Source: Nocardia yamanashiensis NBRC 100130
Lineage (GTDB): Bacteria > Actinomycetota > Actinomycetes > Mycobacteriales > Mycobacteriaceae
Direction: 5' to 3'
NCBI RefSeq assembly: GCF_001613325.1
Contig: NZ_BDCD01000016.1
Coordinates: 124,001-188,000, forward strand
DNA: 64,000 bases
Numbering within the stretch: position 1 is the first letter of the stretch; each line of letters opens with the position of its first letter. A model generated the notes under the pieces. The model did not search any database. It saw only the letters and a program-made list of their open reading frames with translations, and had not been told where the DNA came from. Of this stretch, positions 8,996 to 17,940 are shown piece by piece. The position numbers and the translations under genes were made by a program.

Positions 8996-9616
8996 TCAGC
9001 GGGCTTGATGCGGGCGGCGGCGCACGGTCATGCCGTCCGCCACCGCGAGCACCAGGGTGGTGGTGTCGCTCGTATGCGCCCACCATCGATGCCGCACGCC
9101 GGCGGTGCAGTAGTAGGTGTCCCCGGCGTTCAGCACCAGCTCCTCATCGCCCGCCGCCACGGTGATCGACCCGTGCACCACGTAGATGATCTCGTCGTTG
9201 TCGTGCGTGAACTCCCGATCACCCCGGCTGACGCCGCCGGTGAATTCCAAAGCGCGCAGGTCTCTTTCGCCGTGCACCAGCGACCGCACCGACCCTTCGG
9301 CGGGCTCGGTCTGCGGTAGCCGCGTGTCCTCGTCCGCCCGCACGACGGGGGAGTGGTCGGCGTCGTCGCTGCCCGCCAGGAGTTCGGTCGCGGTGGTGCC
9401 CAGCGCATCGGCGATCCGTTGCAGGGACCGCAGGCTGGTATTGCTGCGCCCGTTCTCGAACTGACTCAGGAACGACTGCGACAGTTCCGCCTGCCCCGCC
9501 AATTGCGCGAGGGTCAGGCCGGCCGACAACCGCCGGGCGTGCACCACCTGACCCAGTCGTTGCCAGCGTCCGTGTTCCGCCGTGATGCTCACTCGTCCCC
9601 TTCCGCTGTGCGCCAT
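8996..9616 (-). CDS. XRE-family regulator with cupin domain (second copy type)
   Basis: A 206-aa regulator with an HTH at about 20-78 (LAQLAGQAELSQSFLSQFENG) and a cupin at about 120-195 (DNDEIIYVVHGSITV, GDTYYCTAGVRHRWW). Its composition differs from the regulator at 7452, so the two are paralogues of one fold rather than a recent duplication. It is divergent from the arylsulfotransferase-like gene, and the intergenic space holds two TGAATATT boxes. It probably controls the sulfotransferase-permease pair. The start codon has only a weak ribosome site. Confidence 0.87.
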   Translation of the reverse strand: MAHSGRGRVSITAEHGRWQRLGQVVHARRLSAGLTLAQLAGQAELSQSFLSQFENGRSNTSLRSLQRIADALGTTATELLAGSDDADHSPVVRADEDTRLPQTEPAEGSVRSLVHGERDLRALEFTGGVSRGDREFTHDNDEIIYVVHGSITVAAGDEELVLNAGDTYYCTAGVRHRWWAHTSDTTTLVLAVADGMTVRRRPHQAR

Positions 9617-9690
9617 TCTCGACGGCTCGCGCCCGGATCCCAGGGTTTGCCTCAGCCGGATTCGAACGCTTCCACTCGCGCCGATTCTAC

Positions 9691-9717
9691 TGAATATTCA
9701 CTATCGCTGAATATTTG
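9691..9717. promoter_or_regulatory. Paired TGAATATT boxes (operator)
   Basis: A perfect palindrome TGAATATTCA (9691-9700) is followed 17 bp later, centre to centre, by TGAATATTTG (9708-9717), which overlaps the start of the Shine-Dalgarno GGAGG. It is AT-rich in a GC-rich setting and lies between the divergent XRE-cupin gene and the gene at 9726. Confidence 0.6.
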
Positions 9718-9725
9718 GAGGTGCA

Positions 9726-10835
9726 GTGGAGCAGAACACGCTCAAGCGGCGGGGTATCGGTCTGATCGGCAGCGATCCCGAGCTCGCGTTCCCCGGTTAC
9801 ACCCTGTACGCGCCGCTGGCCGGGCGCGGCCGCGTGGACCTGGTCGATCTGAACGGTGACCTGGCGCATCGCTGGGAGCTGCCGTACCGGCCGGGCCGGC
9901 ACGCGCGCCTGCTGCCGGACGGCACGCTCGCCTACAACGGGGCCACCCTCGAGATCGCGCCGCTGTTCGCCATGTGGCGCAAATACAGCGGCGGTTCGAT
10001 GGGCGTCTACGCCCCGGACGGCACGCTGCTGCGCGAGCATCGCGACGACTACCAGCATCATGACGCCCACCACTACGACGACGGCCGCATCCTCTACACC
10101 GCCGTCGAACCGCTCTCCGGCGCGGAGGCGGAACGGATTCGCGGCGGCGTGCCCGGCACCGAAGCCGACGGCACCGTCTGGGCCGATGTCATTCGCGAGG
10201 TCGCCCCGGACGGCACCCAGCTGTGGGAATGGCGGGCCGCCTTGCACCTCGATCCCGCGGATCACGTGCTGCAGCCGCACTATTGGCGCGAACACTGGCC
10301 GCTGATCAACAGCGTGCACCCCCTGGACGAGCACACCGTGGTCGCCAGCCTGCGCAGCGTCTCCGCGGTCATCCTCATCGACCGCCGCACCGGCAAACCC
10401 ACCACGCTCGCCGATCGCGCCACCGTGGCGCAACAGCATCACGCCACCCCGGTCGGCGACGGCAAGCTGCTGGTCTTCGACAACGGCACCTTCCGCACCG
10501 GCGAATCGGTGACCTACAGCCGGGTCATCGAAATCGACGCGGCCACCGGCGAACTCGGCTGGACCTACCAGGATTCGCCGCGCGAGGCGTTCTTCACGCC
10601 GTACATGGGCGGCGCGCAACGGCTCGCCAACGGCAATACCCTCATCACCGAGGCGGCCTTCGGGCGCATCTTCGAGGTGACGCCGGACCGCCGCATCTGC
10701 TGGGAGTACGTGGTGCCGTCCTTCACCGAATACCCGGACCCCGATACGGCACAGGTCTTTCCGGGCGTCTCGAACGCCATCTTCCGCGCCTACCGCTACG
10801 CCGCGTCCGAGATCCCGTGGCTGGGGGAGCGGTGA
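9726..10835 (+). CDS. Arylsulfotransferase-like (ASST family) beta-propeller protein
   Basis: A 369-aa protein with the repeating blade pattern of arylsulfate sulfotransferases: VDLVDLNGDLAHRWELP, HARLLPDGTLAYNG, HHDAHHYDDGRILYT, INSVHPLDEHTVVASLR, QHHATPVGDGKLLVFDNG and AQRLANGNTLITEA. The His residues of the H-HD and NSVHPL motifs are present. No signal peptide is visible, unlike periplasmic AssT. The start is GTG 9726 after GGAGG. The stop overlaps the start of the NCS2 permease (GTGA), so transport and catalysis are translationally coupled. The substrate could be an aromatic or purine-like compound; this is inference. Confidence 0.8.
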   Translation: MEQNTLKRRGIGLIGSDPELAFPGYTLYAPLAGRGRVDLVDLNGDLAHRWELPYRPGRHARLLPDGTLAYNGATLEIAPLFAMWRKYSGGSMGVYAPDGTLLREHRDDYQHHDAHHYDDGRILYTAVEPLSGAEAERIRGGVPGTEADGTVWADVIREVAPDGTQLWEWRAALHLDPADHVLQPHYWREHWPLINSVHPLDEHTVVASLRSVSAVILIDRRTGKPTTLADRATVAQQHHATPVGDGKLLVFDNGTFRTGESVTYSRVIEIDAATGELGWTYQDSPREAFFTPYMGGAQRLANGNTLITEAAFGRIFEVTPDRRICWEYVVPSFTEYPDPDTAQVFPGVSNAIFRAYRYAASEIPWLGER

Positions 10836-12172
10836 CCACGGTTCACCCCGTCGACGAGATACCCTCCGCCGGTAGGGCTTTCGTCGCCGCCCTGCAACAC
10901 CTCGCGGTCATGATCGCCATGCCGATCACCTCGGTGCTGCTGGTCACCCGCAGCCTGCACCTGGACGATTCGACCGCCCGCGCCCTGCTCAGCGCCACCC
11001 TGCTGTGCTCGGGCATCGGCACCATCCTGCAATCGATCGGCCGTTTCGGGCTCGGCGCCGGGCTGCCGTTCATCATGCTGCCCGGCGGCGCGGCGGTCGT
11101 GCTGTTCCTGCAGATCGCCCAGGAATCCGATCCGGCCACGGCCTCGGGCGCGGTCATTCTCACCGCGGTGCTCGGAATCCTGTTGGTGCCCATCGCCCGT
11201 CGCCTCGTCACGCGGATTCCCGCCGTGGTGATCGCGAGCATGGTGGTGGTCATCGGCGTGAACCTGGTGAAGGTCGCGGGCGGGCTCATCGCCACACCAG
11301 GGGATCAGCCGCCGGTGTCGGCGGTCGGGCTGGCCGCGGCGACCATTCTGGTGACCGTTCTCGCGCACCGTTTCCTGCCGGCCGGCTGGCGGCGGGTCTC
11401 GGTGCTGATCGGCATGATCGCCGGCACCGCACTGGCCGCCGCCATCGGCCAGTTCCATCTGCGTCCCGGCTCGGCGCTGGTGCAAGCGCCGACGCTGTTC
11501 CCTTTCGGCACACCGCATTTCGATATCCTCGCCGCCCTGCCGCTGATCATTTTCAGCATCGGTTCGATGGCCGAGGCGACCGGTCAGACGGTGCTCAACG
11601 CCAAGGTGGTCGGCAAGATCATCGACCCGGGACCGACGGTGGCCCGCACCATCCGCGGTGATGCGGTCACCTCCCTGCTGTCCGGTCCGCTGGGCGGCGC
11701 GACCATGGTCACCAGCGGTGAGAACATCGGCCTGATCCAGCTCACCGGCATCCGCAGCCGCTATGTCACCGCGCTGGCGGGCGGATTACTCGCCGTCGCC
11801 GCCTTTTTCGCCCCCATCGGCCGGCTGGTGAACTCGCTGCCCGGCCCGGTGGTCGGCGGCACCGCGGCCATCGCCTTCGCCATGATCATCGTTGCCGGCA
11901 TCGGCATGTTCGACCGCCTGGACCTCACCGCCGACGGCGTCTTGATCACCGCCACCGCCGCCCTCACCGCGGGCCTGCTCCCGATCCTCACCCCCACCCT
12001 CTACAAATCCTTCCCCGCCGATCTGCGCCTGCTGCTCGGCAGCGGCGTCACCATGGCGGCCGTGGTCGGCGTGCTGGTTCACCTGCTGTTTGCCGCTCGC
12101 GTGTCGAAATCGGCGTGTCAGAATCCGGAATCCAGCAAAGAACCGGCGAACATGGGGACACCAGGCGAATAG
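10832..12172 (+). CDS. NCS2-family nucleobase/cation symporter
   Basis: A 446-aa polytopic membrane protein of the uracil/xanthine permease family. It has about 12-14 hydrophobic segments, the QHLAVMIA motif in TM1 (about 22-29), GLPFIMLPGG in the TM3 region, FSIGSMAEATGQ (about 245) with the substrate-site Glu, and TSGENIGLIQLTG (about 290). It overlaps the ASST-like gene by 4 nt. The C-terminal tail is longer than usual. The substrate is probably a nucleobase or related heterocycle; specificity cannot be read from sequence alone. Confidence 0.9.
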   Translation: MTTVHPVDEIPSAGRAFVAALQHLAVMIAMPITSVLLVTRSLHLDDSTARALLSATLLCSGIGTILQSIGRFGLGAGLPFIMLPGGAAVVLFLQIAQESDPATASGAVILTAVLGILLVPIARRLVTRIPAVVIASMVVVIGVNLVKVAGGLIATPGDQPPVSAVGLAAATILVTVLAHRFLPAGWRRVSVLIGMIAGTALAAAIGQFHLRPGSALVQAPTLFPFGTPHFDILAALPLIIFSIGSMAEATGQTVLNAKVVGKIIDPGPTVARTIRGDAVTSLLSGPLGGATMVTSGENIGLIQLTGIRSRYVTALAGGLLAVAAFFAPIGRLVNSLPGPVVGGTAAIAFAMIIVAGIGMFDRLDLTADGVLITATAALTAGLLPILTPTLYKSFPADLRLLLGSGVTMAAVVGVLVHLLFAARVSKSACQNPESSKEPANMGTPGE

Positions 12173-12201
12173 AAACGCCCCCGTTCAGCACAGGAGACAT
12201 G

Positions 12202-12465
12202 ATGCTCGGACTCGGAATCATCGGATGGATCATTATCGGCGGTCTGGCCGGCTGGATCGGCAGCAAGATCATGGGCACCGATGCTCAGCAGGGCATATTC
12301 ATGAATATCGTCGTCGGCGTGGTCGGCGGCCTGCTCGGCGGGTTCCTGCTGAAGCTGATCGGCGTCGACGTCAACGGCGGCGGCTTGATCTTCAGCTTCT
12401 TCACCTGCCTGGCCGGCGCGGTGCTCTTGCTGTTCATCGTCGGCAAGGTCACCGGCAAGCGTTAG
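12202..12465 (+). CDS. GlsB/YeaQ/YmgE-family small membrane protein
   Basis: An 87-aa Transgly_assoc-type protein with three hydrophobic helices rich in glycine (GIIGWIIIGGLAGWIGSKIM, VVGVVGGLLGGFLL and a C-terminal helix) and a charged GKR end. The family is often induced by envelope or acid stress; its molecular role is not known. The start is ATG 12202, 5 nt after AGGAG. ATG 12199 is too close to that site, and the further upstream Met lies in the permease tail. Confidence 0.88.
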   Translation: MLGLGIIGWIIIGGLAGWIGSKIMGTDAQQGIFMNIVVGVVGGLLGGFLLKLIGVDVNGGGLIFSFFTCLAGAVLLLFIVGKVTGKR

Positions 12466-12503
12466 CCGGATTCGACGGGGTTTCACCGGGCGCGCTCCGG
12501 GTA

Positions 12504-12533
12504 CGCGAATGCAGGGACGCACCCGCATTCGCG
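12504..12533 (+). terminator. Hairpin directly upstream of a Shine-Dalgarno
   Basis: CGCGAATGC (12504-12512) pairs with GCATTCGCG (12525-12533), with extra GGG/CCC pairing inside the loop. It ends immediately before the GAGGAGG of the gene at 12546. It may terminate the GlsB-like transcript or gate translation of the next gene. No U-tract follows. Confidence 0.45.
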
Positions 12534-12545
12534 AGGAGGATCATC

Positions 12546-12842
12546 GTGCCGCCCTATCACGGTTCATCCGAAGCCACCCTCGAAAAAAGCCCCCGAGAAC
12601 CCATCATTCTCGACGATCTCGATGCCCCCGGCCTGCTCCTGCTCCTGGTCGGGGTCATCACCCTGGCCTGGACGCTCACCGCCAACGATCCCGATCTCAG
12701 CGCCGCCACCATCACCGGCGCCACCGTCACCGCCTGCGCCCTCGTCTCCGGAGCCATTTGGGTTACCCTCGAGCACACCCGCTCCCGAACCCACGAGGAC
12801 CCATGTCAGGCACCGAAAGAACGCACCCGCACCTCGCCGTGA
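12546..12842 (+). CDS. Small two-helix membrane protein (98 aa)
   Basis: A short protein with two hydrophobic segments (about 27-45 LDAPGLLLLLVGVITLAW and about 53-74) and a charged, Arg/Thr-rich C-terminal tail. I do not recognise the family. The GTG start has a strong AGGAGG just after the hairpin at 12504-12533. Its last 40 nt overlap the start of the gluconokinase gene in another frame, which suggests coupled translation, although a functional link is not shown. Confidence 0.65.
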   Translation: MPPYHGSSEATLEKSPREPIILDDLDAPGLLLLLVGVITLAWTLTANDPDLSAATITGATVTACALVSGAIWVTLEHTRSRTHEDPCQAPKERTRTSP

Positions 12843-13345
12843 TCATGGGTGTCTCCGGCTCCGGCAAATCGACCGTCGCCGAAGCGCTTGCCGCACAACT
12901 CGGCTGGGAGCTACTGGAAGGCGACGACCTGCATCCCGCCGCCAATATCGCCAAAATGGCCGCCGGTCACCCGCTCACCGATGCCGATCGGGAACCGTGG
13001 CTGGAGGCCATCGCGGCCTGGATCGCACAGCGCGTGGACGCGGGGGAGTCCGGGCTCGTCACCTGCTCGGCGCTCAAGCGCTCGTATCGAGACATCCTGC
13101 GCGCACCCATGATTCGGCATCCCGAAGCCGAACTGACCTTCGTGCTGCTGACCGGTTCGCGCGAGTTGCTGTTGCAGCGCATGACCGAACGCCCCGGGCA
13201 CTTCATGCCCGCCTCGCTGCTGGATTCCCAGCTCGCGACCCTGGAGCCGCCCGGCCCGGACGAGAATTCGGTCACCGTCGAAATCGGCCCTCCACCTGCT
13301 GAAGTCGCCGCAGCGGCTCGGAAAGCGCTGGGTCTCGAAACATAA
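12803..13345 (+). CDS. gntK: Gluconokinase (GntK type)
   Basis: A 180-aa P-loop kinase that phosphorylates gluconate to 6-phosphogluconate. The Walker A GVSGSGKST is at about 16-24, followed by GWELLEGDDLHP (about 34-45), the family signature PLTDADREPWL (about 56-66), SALKRSYRDILR (about 88-99) and GHFMPASLLDSQ (about 131-142). The length is normal for the family. The start is ATG 12803 after GAGG. No gluconate permease or GntR repressor lies beside it. It ends exactly where the convergent TetR gene ends. Confidence 0.95.
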   Translation: MSGTERTHPHLAVIMGVSGSGKSTVAEALAAQLGWELLEGDDLHPAANIAKMAAGHPLTDADREPWLEAIAAWIAQRVDAGESGLVTCSALKRSYRDILRAPMIRHPEAELTFVLLTGSRELLLQRMTERPGHFMPASLLDSQLATLEPPGPDENSVTVEIGPPPAEVAAAARKALGLET

Positions 13346-14074
13346 TCACTTGCGCGCCCGCGTCTTTCGCGGTCGCAGCATCCGCAGTCGCGCCTCGGCG
13401 GCATCGAGGAACAGCTCGAGCGCGTAATCGTAAGAGTGACCGCGCATTTCCCGCCGCAGCAGGGGAGCGAGCGCGGTCAGATTCGGATACGTCTCCGGCG
13501 GCAGTGCCGGATACGTCGAATCCCACACCGCACACTCGGCCTGCTGCGCCGCCGCCGGCAGCGCCGCCCAGCACGCCTGCAACGCCGCGCTGGCCAGCCC
13601 CTGGTCCACGAGCGTGTGATACAGCCGCACCGCCTCCTCGTCCGGGAATCCCGCCCGCCGCAGCACGCCGAGAATCGCATTGACCGAGGTGGCTTCGTTG
13701 CGCCGCCCGGTGGTGCGATACATGGTGAGCATGGCGACCTGCGGGCAATCGAGATAGCTGTCCCGGATCCGATGCCCGATCGAGCGCAGATCCTGCCGCC
13801 AGTCCCCGCTCGGCTCCCAGCCGGACATGGATCGCCCGATCAGCTCGTCCGCCACCGCCAGCAGCAAATCGTCTGTGCCGCTGAAGTATCGGTACAGCGC
13901 GGTCGGGTCCGCGCCGATCGCCGCACCCAGCCGGCGCACCGACAATCCGCCCTCCCCGTGCACGGTCATCAACCGCAGCGCGGTCTCCACGATCAGCTGC
14001 TCGGACAGCACCGCTCCCTGTTTGCTGGGACGGCGTCGAACGCGCGGTGTTCCGGGACTTCGGGTTTGCGTCAT
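13346..14074 (-). CDS. TetR-family repressor, divergent from permease/amidohydrolase
   Basis: A 242-aa repressor. The HTH lies at about 25-70 (SVRRLGAAIGADPTALYRYF), and a helical ligand-binding domain with a TetR_C-like pattern follows. The start is ATG 14074, 7 nt after AAGG; GTG 14083 is an alternative. It is divergent from the APC permease, and the gap contains a perfect GTCAA-N5-TTGAC palindrome, its likely operator. The ligand may be the permease substrate or the product of the amidohydrolase; this is inference. Confidence 0.88.
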   Translation of the reverse strand: MTQTRSPGTPRVRRRPSKQGAVLSEQLIVETALRLMTVHGEGGLSVRRLGAAIGADPTALYRYFSGTDDLLLAVADELIGRSMSGWEPSGDWRQDLRSIGHRIRDSYLDCPQVAMLTMYRTTGRRNEATSVNAILGVLRRAGFPDEEAVRLYHTLVDQGLASAALQACWAALPAAAQQAECAVWDSTYPALPPETYPNLTALAPLLRREMRGHSYDYALELFLDAAEARLRMLRPRKTRARK

Positions 14075-14088
14075 GCGCGGCACCTTAT

Positions 14089-14103
14089 GTCAACAGTATT
14101 GAC
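14089..14103. promoter_or_regulatory. TetR operator GTCAA-N5-TTGAC
   Basis: A perfect inverted repeat whose right arm TTGACC also reads as a -35 box for the permease gene. It sits 15 bp from the repressor start, so occupation would shut both directions. Confidence 0.55.
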
Positions 14104-14166
14104 CTAAAGATACGTCGACATTTCTCATGTGCTAACCCAAACAGCTCTTTTCGGAAGTTGAAGCAC

Positions 14167-15642
14167 ATGACCACACACATGCGTAGGTCACTCGGCGTTC
14201 TGGACAATGTCGTCATCGCTGCCTCCACCACCGCGGCCACCACCAGCATCGGCATCGGATTCGGTCTCACCGCGGGCATTGTCGGCCTGCATCTGCCCAT
14301 CGTGATGGCGCTGGCATTGGTGCCGGTCGCGTGTATCGCGGGCGCGTACATCCGCCTCAATCGCGTCGAACCCAATGCGGGCAACACCTACGTCTGGGTC
14401 GGCCGCTCGCTGAACCCGTGGCTCGGGTTCCTGTGCGGCTGGGTGATGACGGTGAGCATGGTGTTGTTCCTCGCGTACACCACCACCGTCACCGGATCCG
14501 CCCTGCTCGCCCTGGGCGGCCAGCTCGGCCTGCACTCCCTCGGCGGGCTGGAGCTCGAGCCCGGATCGACCCTGCAATCCACCCTCGTCGGCCTGGTACT
14601 CCTGGTCGCCGCCATGCTCACCGCGGCCGTCGGCGTCGACGTCGCGGCTCGCTTCCAGCGGGTACTGCTCATCTTCGAATACCTTGTGCTGCTGGGCTTC
14701 TGCGGGTACGGGCTGTTCGTCGGCGATCAGCCGTTCAGCCTCGACTGGCTGAATCCGTTCGACATCCCCAGCGCGGCGGCCTTCGCCCAGGGGATGGTCA
14801 CCGCCGTCTTCTGTTACTGGGGTTTCGACGCCGCGTTCAGCATGGCCGAGGAGGTGCGCGACAGTCACAGCGCGGCGCGGTCGGGCATCATCACGCTCGC
14901 CGCGGTGCTCGGGCTGTTCCTGTTGGCCGCCTTCGCATTTCAGCGCGTGCTGCCCTTGGACGAGATGGCCGACCACGGGGCCGAGGGACTGGTCTACTTC
15001 GGTGACGCGCTGGCGACCTCACCGTTGACCTTGCTGCCCATGATCGCGCTCACGTTCTCGGCGGTGGCCTCGCTGCAAGCCGGCGTGCTGCCCACGGTGC
15101 GCGGCATGTTCGCCATGAGCCGCGATCGCACCCTGGGGCCGGTGTGGTCCCGCGTGCATCCCCGCTACGGCACGCCCGCCGCGGGCACCATCCTGCTGGG
15201 GGCGCTCGCCATCGCGGTATGCCTTGTCGCCCTGGCAATTCCGACCGTTCCCGATCTCATCAACGCGACCGTCAACGCCATCGGGATCGTGGTGGCGCTG
15301 TACTACGGCGCGACCGCGCTGGCCGCCGCCTCCCGCTTCCGCGCCCAGCTGCGCACCGGGCTCCGCGACGCCCTGGTCGCGGTGGTGCTCCCCGTCGTGG
15401 GCGCGCTCATTCTGTTCACGCTCGCCGGGTACCTGTGCTGGACCTACTGGTCCGGCGTCGACCACTACGAGGTGGACGCCCACAACGGCTGGTTCATCCT
15501 GTCCGTCCCTGCCTTCATGGTGGTGTCCGGCCTGGTCGTGGCCGCCTATGCCAAATGGGTGCGCCGCGCCCCCTACTTCCATCGCAACCCTTCACCCGCC
15601 CCGGCTACTACCGTGGCCACCATGACAGGAGCAACCGAATGA
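14167..15642 (+). CDS. APC-superfamily amino acid/amine permease
   Basis: A 491-aa integral membrane protein with about 12 hydrophobic segments. It begins with a short basic tail and TM1 (about 12-38); the RVEPNAGNTYVWVGRSLNPWLGF stretch (about 65-87, between TM2 and TM3) is typical of APC transporters. FCYWGFDAAFSMAEEVRDS (about 217-235) matches the TM6 region. It overlaps the downstream amidohydrolase by ATGA, so the two are an operon for uptake and hydrolysis of one substrate class. Specificity is unknown. Confidence 0.88.
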   Translation: MTTHMRRSLGVLDNVVIAASTTAATTSIGIGFGLTAGIVGLHLPIVMALALVPVACIAGAYIRLNRVEPNAGNTYVWVGRSLNPWLGFLCGWVMTVSMVLFLAYTTTVTGSALLALGGQLGLHSLGGLELEPGSTLQSTLVGLVLLVAAMLTAAVGVDVAARFQRVLLIFEYLVLLGFCGYGLFVGDQPFSLDWLNPFDIPSAAAFAQGMVTAVFCYWGFDAAFSMAEEVRDSHSAARSGIITLAAVLGLFLLAAFAFQRVLPLDEMADHGAEGLVYFGDALATSPLTLLPMIALTFSAVASLQAGVLPTVRGMFAMSRDRTLGPVWSRVHPRYGTPAAGTILLGALAIAVCLVALAIPTVPDLINATVNAIGIVVALYYGATALAAASRFRAQLRTGLRDALVAVVLPVVGALILFTLAGYLCWTYWSGVDHYEVDAHNGWFILSVPAFMVVSGLVVAAYAKWVRRAPYFHRNPSPAPATTVATMTGATE

Positions 15643-17267
15643 CGCCCGCCGACCTGGTCTTCACCGGTGGCACGGTCCTCACCATGGACTCCGCCCGCAG
15701 CCGCGCCACCGCCCTGGCCGTCACCGGCGACCGCATCACCGCCGTCGGTCACGCGGAGGTCCGGGACCACATCGGCCCCCGTACCGAAGTGGTCGATCTG
15801 ACCGGTCGTGCCCTGCTCCCCGGCTTCCAGGACGCCCACATCCATGCTGCGGCGGCCGGCATCGAACTCGGGCAATGCGATCTGACCGGCACCACCTCGC
15901 TGCCCGAGTACTTCCGCCGCATCACCGCCTACGCCGCCGCCAATCCGACTCGTGCCTGGCTCACCGGCAGCGGCTGGTCGCTCGAATCATTCCCCGGCGG
16001 TACTCCCACCCGCGCCCAGCTCGACGCTCTCGTCCCGGACCGGCCCGTCTATCTCACCAATCGGGACCACCACGGCGCGTGGGCCAACACCCGAGCGCTC
16101 GAACTGGCCGCCATCACCCGCGACACCCCCGACCCCGCCGACGGCCGCATCGAACGCGAACCCGACGGCACCCCAACGGGAATGCTGCAGGAAGGCGCGA
16201 TGCACCTCATCGAACGCCTGCTGCCGCCCGTCACCGCCGAGGAACGCCTCGCCGGCCTGCTGCGCGCGCAATCCCTGCTCCACTCGCTCGGCATCACCGC
16301 TTGGCAGGAAGCCATCGTCAAAGCCGACGGCAGCGACATGGATTCCGCCGCAACCTATTACGAGGCCGCCGAACGTGGTCTCCTCACCGCTCGCGTGGTG
16401 GGCGCCCAATGGTGGGATCGCGAGCAAGGCGCCGAGCAGATCCCCGCAATGCTGCTGCGCCGCAAGCAATTCGCCGCCGATCGCTTCCGGCTCGACACCG
16501 TCAAGATCATGCAGGACGGCATCACCGAGAATCAGACCGCCGCCATGACCTCCCCCTACCTCGACACGCACGGCTGCTGCACCACCAACGCCGGTCTCAG
16601 CTTCGTCGACCCGACGGCTCTGCGCTCCTACGTCACCGACCTGGACGCCCACGACTTCCAGATCCACTTCCACGCCCTCGGCGACCGTGCCGTGCGCGAA
16701 GCCCTCGACGCCATCGAAGCGGCCCTCACCGCCAACGGCCCCCGCGGCAACCGCCACCACCTCGCCCACCTCCAGGTGGTCCACCCCGAGGACATCCCCC
16801 GCTTCCACCGCCTCAACGCCATCGCCAACCTGCAGCCCCTCTGGGCCGCCCACGAACCCCAGCTCGACGACCTGACCCTCCCCTTCCTCCCCGAACCCCT
16901 GCGCGCCAGCCACTACCCCTTCGCCGACCTCCTCCACGCCGGCGCCACCCTCGCCTGCGGCAGCGATTGGCCCGTCAGCGACCCCAACCCCCTCGCCGGC
17001 ATCCACGTAGCCGTCAACCGCATCCACCCCGGCACCACCAACCCGCCCTTCCTCCCCACCCAACGCCTCGACCTCATGACCGCCCTGGCCGCCTACACCG
17101 CCGGCTCCGCCCACGTGAACCGCCACCCCCACACCGGCACCCTCACCCCCGGCCACTACGCCGATCTCGTTGTCCTGAACCAAGACCCGTTCACCACCAC
17201 CCCCACCACCCTGTCCGAACTCAAAGTCGACCAAACCTACATATCCGGCACCCAAGTCTTCGGCTAA
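15639..17267 (+). CDS. YtcJ-like metal-dependent amidohydrolase
   Basis: A 542-aa amidohydrolase of the YtcJ/NfdA group. The strand set LVFTGGTVLTMD is at the start, metal-binding DAHIH at about 68-72, GSGWS and NRDHHGAWANTRAL (about 130-143), a likely metal-bridging Lys in DTVKIMQDG (about 290), HFHALGDRAV (about 345), HLAHLQ (about 370) and Asp in CGSDWPVSDPNP (about 445). The C-terminal half is extremely C-rich in third positions (many ACC, CCC, CTC codons). It is co-translated with the APC permease. It probably deformylates or hydrolyses an amide or cyclic imide; the substrate is open. Confidence 0.9.
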   Translation: MTPADLVFTGGTVLTMDSARSRATALAVTGDRITAVGHAEVRDHIGPRTEVVDLTGRALLPGFQDAHIHAAAAGIELGQCDLTGTTSLPEYFRRITAYAAANPTRAWLTGSGWSLESFPGGTPTRAQLDALVPDRPVYLTNRDHHGAWANTRALELAAITRDTPDPADGRIEREPDGTPTGMLQEGAMHLIERLLPPVTAEERLAGLLRAQSLLHSLGITAWQEAIVKADGSDMDSAATYYEAAERGLLTARVVGAQWWDREQGAEQIPAMLLRRKQFAADRFRLDTVKIMQDGITENQTAAMTSPYLDTHGCCTTNAGLSFVDPTALRSYVTDLDAHDFQIHFHALGDRAVREALDAIEAALTANGPRGNRHHLAHLQVVHPEDIPRFHRLNAIANLQPLWAAHEPQLDDLTLPFLPEPLRASHYPFADLLHAGATLACGSDWPVSDPNPLAGIHVAVNRIHPGTTNPPFLPTQRLDLMTALAAYTAGSAHVNRHPHTGTLTPGHYADLVVLNQDPFTTTPTTLSELKVDQTYISGTQVFG

Positions 17268-17423
17268 CTCTCTCCCCGACCACATTTCACCCCCACCCAC
17301 CCTGGATCAAGATCATCACCACCCCCGCCAGCCACCGCCCACACGCCCGTTAACGTGCGGATTTGGAGATCCAGGGGGGTCCTGGGGTAATCTCATCGAG
17401 CACGAAGCGAGAGCCCAGTGCAA

Positions 17424-17497
<74 letters not shown>

Positions 17498-17500
17498 CAA

Positions 17501-17527
17501 GGCCAGAGGCGGTTTCCGCCTCTGGCC
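17501..17527 (+). terminator. Intrinsic terminator after tRNA-Pro
   Basis: A perfect 12-bp stem GGCCAGAGGCGG / CCGCCTCTGGCC with a TTT loop is followed by ATTGTCATTT. Confidence 0.85.
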
Positions 17528-17551
17528 ATTGTCATTTCCAGGACCTTCCGG

Positions 17552-17770
17552 TCAAGACAGGTACAGGTCCCAGTCGTAGTTCCAATCCATCTTGCAGGTC
17601 CAGTTGTGGTACTTCGCATTGGGCAGATCCACGATCGCCTGGCCGAAGCTGGTGCACTGCGCCTTGGTGTTGTAGGTGCCGTAATAGACGGCGGCGTTGG
17701 CGACCGCCGAGCTTCCGGCGACGATTCCCGCCGCCAGCAGACCGGCCCCCACGATGGTCTTGATACGCAT
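17552..17770 (-). CDS. Small secreted two-cysteine protein (72 aa)
   Basis: A short exported protein. The signal peptide MRIKTIVGAGLLAAGIVAGS ends near ANA (about 23-26). The mature part is about 46 aa, rich in Tyr/Trp/Asn, with two Cys (about 39 and 59) that could form one disulfide, and ends NYDWDLYLS. The start is ATG 17770 after GAGGAGA. It resembles the tiny secreted proteins common in Nocardia and mycobacteria; the function is unknown. It is convergent with the tRNA. Confidence 0.75.
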   Translation of the reverse strand: MRIKTIVGAGLLAAGIVAGSSAVANAAVYYGTYNTKAQCTSFGQAIVDLPNAKYHNWTCKMDWNYDWDLYLS

Positions 17771-17940
17771 GTGTTTCTCCTCGAGTCGGGGTCGGCCCTC
17801 CCTTGCCTTCCCCATTGATTACGAAATCGACTGTAGGAGAGAACGAACCGCGAAACAGTCCACCCAGGGGTGCGGACGGCACCACCAAGAGGGAGAGAAC
17901 ATCCGTACGAGGTGTGCTCACTTCGGAGTGCTCGTAATCG

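Noticed and set aside
15875..17353. 492-aa frame inside the amidohydrolase gene
   Set aside because: Pro/Arg/His-rich +1 shadow of the C-rich coding sequence.
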